A stretch of 64,000 bases of DNA from Hymenobacter sp. BT188 (GTDB lineage Bacteria; Bacteroidota; Bacteroidia; Cytophagales; Hymenobacteraceae), in contig NZ_JACSCW010000003.1 of assembly GCF_014333585.1 (NCBI RefSeq), forward strand, positions 372,001-436,000, given 5' to 3'. How positions within the stretch are numbered: position 1 is the stretch's first letter; each line of letters starts with the position of its first letter. Below, in pieces: positions 62,201-64,000 of this stretch. The translations under genes were made by a program, and so were the position numbers. The notes under the pieces are model-generated. The model ran no database searches, was not told the origin of the DNA, and saw nothing but the letters and a program-made list of their open reading frames with translations.

Positions 62201-62703
62201 TGAGGTGTAAGACGAGTGAAATCATTTAGGCTGCGGCTAATAGTAGGCAGACGCTCAATTTCTTGGGTGCTTACGTTGGTGGTAGAACCAGCTCGGCCAG
62301 CGCTTAGTACAGAACGGGAATCTTCGCCTGTAACAACTACATTACCTAACTGAGTAGTGGCTTCACTGAGGTTTACGTCTAAACGCAACACCTGACCCAG
62401 AGTCAATGTAATGTTCTCCCGTACAGCTTCTTGATAGCCAATAAACGTGACGCGCACGTTGTAAGGACCACCTACACGCATATTCTGTAGGTTGAAGCGT
62501 CCTTCAGCGTTAGTAGGAGCTACATACTGCGTGTTGGTCGGAATATGAACGGCAATAACTGTAGCTCCAGGTAATCCAGCACCAGTCTGATCGGTAATAA
62601 TACCAGTCATGGCTGATGTAGTAGTGCCCTGTGCCCATCCCAGCCGCGCCGTACAGACGCTAAGCAGAAACAACAGCAAGTAGCGTAAACGTAACTGTTT
62701 CAT
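59281..62703 (-). CDS. TonB-dependent receptor, Oar-like, with carboxypeptidase-like N-terminal domain
   Basis: Outer-membrane receptor, 1140 aa. After the signal peptide (MKQLRLRYLLLFLLSVCTARLGWA) comes a CarboxypepD_reg-like beta-sandwich (GIITDQTGAGLPGATVIAVH ... YNVRVTFIGYQEAV), a plug with ERLPTISRSLNDFTRLTPQAS and NITIDGSDFNNNFG, and a long barrel ending in YYMQFGLRYIFN. The lack of a neighbouring SusD gene and the Oar-like plug set it apart from the SusC at the left edge. Oar-family receptors occur in T9SS organisms and Myxococcus; substrate unknown. It lacks the GCCCCCC motif, unlike most of its surroundings. Confidence 0.92.
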   Translation of the reverse strand: MKQLRLRYLLLFLLSVCTARLGWAQGTTTSAMTGIITDQTGAGLPGATVIAVHIPTNTQYVAPTNAEGRFNLQNMRVGGPYNVRVTFIGYQEAVRENITLTLGQVLRLDVNLSEATTQLGNVVVTGEDSRSVLSAGRAGSTTNVSTQEIERLPTISRSLNDFTRLTPQASTGTTAQGPSIGGGNNRQNNITIDGSDFNNNFGIGGNLPAGGNPISLDAVQEITVNITPFDVRQSNFIGSAINAVTRSGTNDFSGSVYTFWRGDKQQGNKVGDETFPKQELDENQYGFRLGGPIIKDKLFFFVNAEQSKRTSPGQQNLASTPELPFGGPNSPSNIVRPTAAFLDEVSNYLRDTYNYETGGYGAYPFQTDRTTMLGRLDWNINPNHRVTLRYNQVESKTPISVSGSRTPFQAFPNARTSNFALPFKNSNYYQEGNFYSFAGEVNSTFAGKFFNTLRATYTKQNDPRSSDSQEFPFVDILDGSVNPTTGVITPGVNPITSFGYEPFTFGNLREVETYSAVDYVNFTTGIHNITAGVQFDLQNTRNGFQRFATSYYTFNSWDEFKSGAKPRDFALTYSLLPGFEQAFPRFKTAQGSVYAQDEINVTDKLRVTAGLRAELNAYLDVKEIQTHPLVANLAFANGEQIDTGVLPKNRVLWSPRLGFNYDVKGDRTLQVRGGSGIFAGRVPTVWIVSQSGDAGLIQFTTTSSGASTPGPFNPDPAAYRPDTPPVAGTQVPGTLSATARDFKNPQTWKSTLAVDAQLPLGIVGSLEGIYNKDLTIALGRNPNLVEAQPLNVAGYPDNRPIYPNAVFNKFINPLTPANAPTSATSPGPNQPVATGNTQGTQPFNTVVLDNAHKGYYWSIAGKLEKRFEGGLFASLAYVRSNAEVLFDGGGDQLLNTWSSTPIVNNSNSPELSYASYVVPDRVVASLSYRKEYFGHLGTTISLFYDGSSQGRFSYIYGGDFNRDGQSNDLIYVPKDGSEIDFSDFNYGTTAAPNIVSAARQEDLFFQYIEQDDYLRSRKGQYAERNGALQPWRHQVDVKLAQDLFLNLGDKRNTLQFTLDIFNAGNLLNENWGIVRSFNNASILVPTNVTTNNTTVNPGGTTRPTFRLATDRGQPITSTYRNNNSLASTYYMQFGLRYIFN

Positions 62704-62832
62704 AGAGAGAAAAAAAGGTGAAAAAAGAAGAAGCCAGACGACGGCGCTACAAAAGTACTGATGACTTTGTAGCTATGCATTATCAAATCATTAACTATTC
62801 TAACAAAAGTTAATGACCTCAATTTGCGGCCG

Positions 62833-62840
62833 CAAAGGTA
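62833..62840 (-). promoter_or_regulatory. -7 promoter element (TACCTTTG) for the TonB-dependent receptor
   Basis: TACCTTTG on the minus strand, overlapping the extreme 3' end region of the upstream NlpC/P60 gene, about 130 bases before the receptor start. A second match, TACTTTTG at 62757-62750, lies closer; either could serve. Confidence 0.5.
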
Positions 62841-62850
62841 GAAGGCGAAC

Positions 62851-63519
62851 TCACAATCTCGGTCGTACAGCCTTAATAAATCTACTGAGGTAGTAGTCGG
62901 TATCCAAACTGTTCTCGGTGACTCCTAAAGAGCTGGAAGCGTGGATAAACTGCACGCTTTCGGCCGTGGCTTCTGTTACTAAGCCTACATGCGTAATGCG
63001 ATTGCTACCCGGTGAAGCACCAAAAAATACTAAATCACCTACCTGCAGTTCTTGAGAGCGAACCGGGGTACCCCATTCTGCCTGCTCATTAGAAGAACGC
63101 GGGATTTCTACGTTAATAGCACTAAACGAAGTGGCGAGAAGCCCTGAGCAATCCATGCCTAGGCGGGTCGTGCCACCCCATTTATAGGGAGTACCCTCGT
63201 AGGAGCGTGCTGTTTGAATAACAGTGGCTAACTCCCGGCTGATATTGGCAGGCAATGGCCGGCGAGCTCCACGTTTTGAAACTATCTTGGTTTTACCTCG
63301 TGATGATGCGTATTTGCCTTTTGTTTTAGAGCCTCCTTTGCGCCGTTCCGCCGCTTTAATGCGGGCCATTTCCCGGGCCGAATAATAGCGTCCGTTGCGG
63401 TAGTTTACTTTTTTTGCGCCACCGCAGCTAGCCAGCCACGCCAGTGTTATTAGTAGCAGCATAGCAATCAGACGGCTATACTGTCTCGAAACATGTACCT
63501 TCGTAGGGTGTTTCTGCAT
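62851..63519 (-). CDS. NlpC/P60 (C40) cell-wall peptidase lipoprotein
   Basis: Cysteine peptidase predicted to cut peptidoglycan stem peptides, anchored as a lipoprotein (lipobox LASC). An ATG at 63546 gives 231 aa; I prefer the ATG at 63519 (222 aa) because a promoter-like element overlaps the start of the longer form. In the long-form numbering the triad is Cys133 (MDCSGLL), His186 (ITHVGLV) and a third polar residue His202 (FIHAS). A basic linker (KAAERRKGGSKTKGKYASSRGKTK) separates the lipid anchor from the catalytic domain. Divergent from the FAD oxidase gene with very little space between them. Confidence 0.9.
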   Translation of the reverse strand: MQKHPTKVHVSRQYSRLIAMLLLITLAWLASCGGAKKVNYRNGRYYSAREMARIKAAERRKGGSKTKGKYASSRGKTKIVSKRGARRPLPANISRELATVIQTARSYEGTPYKWGGTTRLGMDCSGLLATSFSAINVEIPRSSNEQAEWGTPVRSQELQVGDLVFFGASPGSNRITHVGLVTEATAESVQFIHASSSLGVTENSLDTDYYLSRFIKAVRPRL

Positions 63520-63524
63520 TGGCG

Positions 63525-63557
63525 CAAAGATACTCGAATCAGTCATTTGCTTTCAAA
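63525..63557 (-). promoter_or_regulatory. Consensus promoter for the NlpC/P60 gene
   Basis: On the minus strand TTTG (63557-63554), 21 bases, then TATCTTTG (63532-63525). Spacing and both elements fit the Bacteroidota consensus. Transcription would start at about 63518, so the upstream ATG at 63546 would not be in the transcript. Confidence 0.6.
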
Positions 63558-63562
63558 TTTCG

Positions 63563-64000
63563 ATGAATTTTCAACCGCTCACCCCCGAATTGCTGGTGGC
63601 TTTTGAGGCCATCGTGGGCCCCACACACCTTTTCACGGCTAAACGCGCTGAAGCCGCTGCTACTGCTGATGCCTACGCCGACTATGGCCGCGACCACACG
63701 GAGGATCTGCATTTTGCTCCTGATGTGGTCTTACGTCCGGCTAACGCTGAAGAGATCAGCCAGATTGTTCGTTTGTGCCACCAGCACCACATTCCTGTCA
63801 CGCCACGCGGTGCAGGTACTGGATTGAGTGGGGGCGCCTTGCCGATACACCACGGCGTAGTGCTAAGCACGGAGCGGCTCAACAAAATCATTGAAATTGA
63901 CGAGCGCAACCTACAGGCTACTGTCGAGCCGGGTGTCATCAACCAAGTATTTCAGGAGGCAGTACAAGCAAAGGGCTTATTCTATCCGCCGGATCCGGCC
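63563..64000 (+). CDS. FAD-linked oxidase (GlcD-like glycolate/D-lactate dehydrogenase), 3' truncated
   Basis: The ATG at 63563 opens a frame that stays open for 146 codons to the edge of the window. The product MNFQPLTPELLVAFEAIVG continues with DYGRDHTEDLHFAPDVVLRPANAEEISQIV and the FAD-binding PRGAGTGLSGGALP, then VEPGVINQVFQEAVQAKG, all matching the N-terminal FAD_binding_4 domain of GlcD-type 2-hydroxyacid dehydrogenases. The C-terminal oxidase domain is outside the window. Family assignment is good; glycolate versus D-lactate preference cannot be decided. Confidence 0.9.
   Translation, partial: MNFQPLTPELLVAFEAIVGPTHLFTAKRAEAAATADAYADYGRDHTEDLHFAPDVVLRPANAEEISQIVRLCHQHHIPVTPRGAGTGLSGGALPIHHGVVLSTERLNKIIEIDERNLQATVEPGVINQVFQEAVQAKGLFYPPDPA

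Overview
The window looks like chromosomal DNA of a moderately GC-rich member of the Bacteroidota, most like a Hymenobacter-type Cytophagales bacterium. The evidence is a SusC/SusD pair, a type IX secretion (T9SS) C-terminal sorting domain, an S46 dipeptidyl peptidase, DUF3857 and DUF983 proteins, the phylum-typical run pyk / IPExxxVDY protein / acpP / fabF / rnc, promoter elements of the TTTG-N19-TAnnTTTG type, and many lipoproteins. Species assignment is inference. No phage genes, insertion sequences, CRISPR arrays or rRNA genes were seen; there is one tRNA gene.

Layout. 1-7637: the 3' part of a SusC-type porin, a SusD-like lipoprotein, a secreted S10 serine carboxypeptidase and a secreted amidohydrolase, all on the plus strand; together they look like a peptide or N-acyl compound scavenging locus. 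8063-10788 (minus): initiating sugar-phosphate transferase, acetyltransferase and aminotransferase, a bacillosamine-style cassette. 10962-28076: mostly housekeeping genes (ispE, EamA permease, LptF/G permease, tgt, a GT2 glycosyltransferase overlapping an ECF sigma factor, rsmG, a YheT-type hydrolase, rpsT, pyk, acpP-fabF-rnc, nadE, lgt, a lipoprotein, yidD). 28325-31953: a DPP7-like S46 peptidase, a strongly AT-rich gene-free stretch, and an orphan initiating sugar transferase. 32027-38920: a 63-aa protein, a PorV/PorQ-like outer-membrane protein followed by a helix-hairpin-helix/beta-barrel protein, and convergent to these a large T9SS-type metalloprotease. 39119-45348: three consecutive DUF3857/transglutaminase-like proteins. 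45514-58889: MFS and ABC transporters, cupins, small lipoproteins, a polytopic membrane protein, a redoxin, a HEAT-repeat/cyclophilin fusion lipoprotein and a serine acetyltransferase/cysteine synthase pair. 59042-64000: tRNA-Ala, an Oar-like TonB-dependent receptor, an NlpC/P60 lipoprotein and the start of a GlcD-like FAD oxidase cut by the right edge.

Common theme. The accessory content is dominated by the cell envelope and protein or peptide degradation: secreted peptidases (S10, S46, M12B-like), peptide-type TonB transport, transglutaminase-like surface proteins and sugar-phosphate transferases. The most unusual sequence-level signal is a short motif, (A/T)GCCCCCC and its complement GGGGGGC(A/T), which recurs roughly 55 times, inside genes and between them, and also forms the arms of most intrinsic terminators here. 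The best candidates for an undescribed functional unit are the PorV/PorQ-like + HhH-barrel gene pair (32572-35630) and the three-gene DUF3857 cluster in which two members lack the transglutaminase cysteine.
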